Shown here: one piece after another, positions 63,386 to 64,000 of the stretch
Layout of the letters: each line of letters starts with the position of its first letter
How positions within the stretch are numbered: the first letter of the stretch is position 1
Source: Sinomonas atrocyanea
GTDB taxonomy: Bacteria; Actinomycetota; Actinomycetes; Actinomycetales; Micrococcaceae
Reading direction: 5' to 3'
Assembly (NCBI RefSeq): GCF_030812675.1
Contig: NZ_JAUSTE010000014.1
Coordinates: 1-64,000 of the forward strand
DNA: 64,000 nucleotides
Program-made: the position numbers and the translations under genes
The notes under the pieces: generated by a model
Database searches by the model: none
Seen by the model: only the letters and a program-made list of their open reading frames with translations
Told to the model about the DNA's origin: nothing

Positions 63386-63416
63386 GCCCGCGCCTTACCC
63401 GCCGCAGCGGGCATGC
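63382..63416 (-). promoter_or_regulatory. Inverted repeat over the start codon of the cysteine hydrolase gene
   Basis: GCATGCCCGC (63382-63391) and GCGGGCATGC (63407-63416) are perfect complements with a 15-base spacer. In the minus-strand RNA the ATG is inside the 3' arm, and the only ribosome-binding-like sequence (TAAGG) is in the loop. It could restrict translation, terminate the upstream gene or be an operator. Confidence 0.45.
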
Positions 63417-63435
63417 ACACACACATCCCGGGCAC

Positions 63436-64000
63436 TCAGTGGCCGCGGTCGATCCAGTCCTGGAGGTGGGGGGCTTCGGCGGCGATGGTGGTGGGGTCGC
63501 CGTGGCCGGTGTTGACCACCGTATCCGGCGGGAGGGTGAGGAGGCGGGTGCGGATGGAGTCGATGATGGTGGGGAAGTCGGAGTAGGACCGGCCGGTGGC
63601 GCCGGGTCCGCCGGCGAAGAGGGTGTCGCCGGTGAACACGGTGGCCAGGGCGGGGGCGTGGAAGCAGACGGAGCCTGGGGTGTGGCCGGGGGTGTGCAGG
63701 GCGGTCAGCTCGGTCCCGGCCACGGTGAAGACCTCCCCGTGGGCGATCTCGGCGTCGGGGACGGTGCCGGGGTAGAGGGCGTCCCAGAGCATGAGGTCGG
63801 CCGGGTGCAGGAGCACGGGGGCCCCGACCCGGTCGGCGAACTCGCGGGCGTGGCGGATGTGGTCGTCGTGGCCGTGGGTGAGCAGCACCGCGGTCACGGT
63901 GCGGCCGGCGACGGCGGCGGCGACGGCGGCGTGGGCGGGATCGATGACGATGGCCTCGGTGTCGTCGCCGACGATCCAGACGTTGTTCTCCACCTCCCAG
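63436..64000 (-). CDS. MBL-fold metallo-hydrolase (glyoxalase II-like), N-terminus outside the window
   Basis: The visible 188 residues carry the metal-binding set of the family: THGHDDH (TAVLLTHGHDDHIRHA), the histidine in TALHTPGHTPGS, the aspartate in FTGDTLFAGGPG and the last histidine in TGHGDP. This agrees with glyoxalase II-like or sulfur-metabolism hydrolases. The frame is open through the window edge (ENNVWIVGDDTEAIV preceded by further codons), so the first residues are missing and the internal start at 63993 is not the true one. It is co-directional with the cysteine hydrolase gene. Confidence 0.9.
   Translation of the reverse strand, partial: WEVENNVWIVGDDTEAIVIDPAHAAVAAAVAGRTVTAVLLTHGHDDHIRHAREFADRVGAPVLLHPADLMLWDALYPGTVPDAEIAHGEVFTVAGTELTALHTPGHTPGSVCFHAPALATVFTGDTLFAGGPGATGRSYSDFPTIIDSIRTRLLTLPPDTVVNTGHGDPTTIAAEAPHLQDWIDRGH

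Overview
The window is GC-rich chromosomal DNA, most probably from a Micrococcaceae-type actinobacterium (Arthrobacter/Sinomonas-like). The evidence is the gene order rne, thiD-tenA, rplU-rpmA-obg-proB-proA-small membrane protein-nadD-rsfS-phosphatase-tRNA, a class Ib nrdHIEF cluster behind NrdR-like boxes, many GTG/TTG starts, and several genes whose only promoter signal is a -10 box 6-8 nt before the start codon. The genus is an inference from gene order and protein sequence.

Layout. 0.2-15.3 kb is a conserved housekeeping block: VKOR protein, RNase E/G, thiamine salvage, L21/L27, Obg, proline synthesis, NAD synthesis, ribosome silencing factor and two tandem tRNA-Ala(GGC). 15.4-18.0 kb is an acetate unit on the minus strand (transporter, then acetyl-CoA synthetase). 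18.3-27.9 kb is a patchwork of single-gene functions: MarR regulator, DUF2249-cupin, hydrolase, amidase, a SulP transporter broken by a frameshift, an FAD oxidoreductase, an RsmC/RlmG-like methyltransferase, a SOUL protein and an APH-family kinase. 28.0-34.5 kb has a ROK regulator followed by a tight six-gene MoxR-DUF58-VWA-VWA-TPR operon. 34.5-38.2 kb holds metF-metE behind a highly structured, unassigned leader and a long terminal hairpin. 38.2-40.5 kb has DUF2004, DUF72 and LysR genes. 40.7-44.9 kb is nrdH-nrdI-nrdE-nrdF.

44.85-54.4 kb differs sharply. Coding density is low, and I could reconstruct remnants of an ATP-dependent DNA ligase, a 2-keto-3-deoxygluconate permease (KdgT), a restriction-nuclease-like protein and unrecognised genes, each interrupted by frameshifts. 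Intact genes among them are a TetR regulator with a macrolide-type glycosyltransferase, a YciI-like protein, a DUF1326-DUF2182 pair and a DevR-type response regulator. 54.4-64 kb returns to intact genes: TmrB-like kinase, hemerythrin, aldo/keto reductase, a receiver-only protein, a coiled-coil protein, FUSC and MFS transporters, a thioesterase, a lipoate-ligase-like protein, a cysteine hydrolase and a truncated metallo-beta-lactamase-fold gene at the edge.

I saw no CRISPR array, prophage, IS element, rRNA or replication origin. The most interesting observations are the metF-metE leader, the decay zone with recognisable pseudogenes, the SulP frameshift, the MoxR/VWA operon with a degenerate second MIDAS, a 10-bp inverted repeat over the start codon of the cysteine hydrolase, and the recurrent leaderless-type starts. 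All calls come from reading the sequence; no database search was run.
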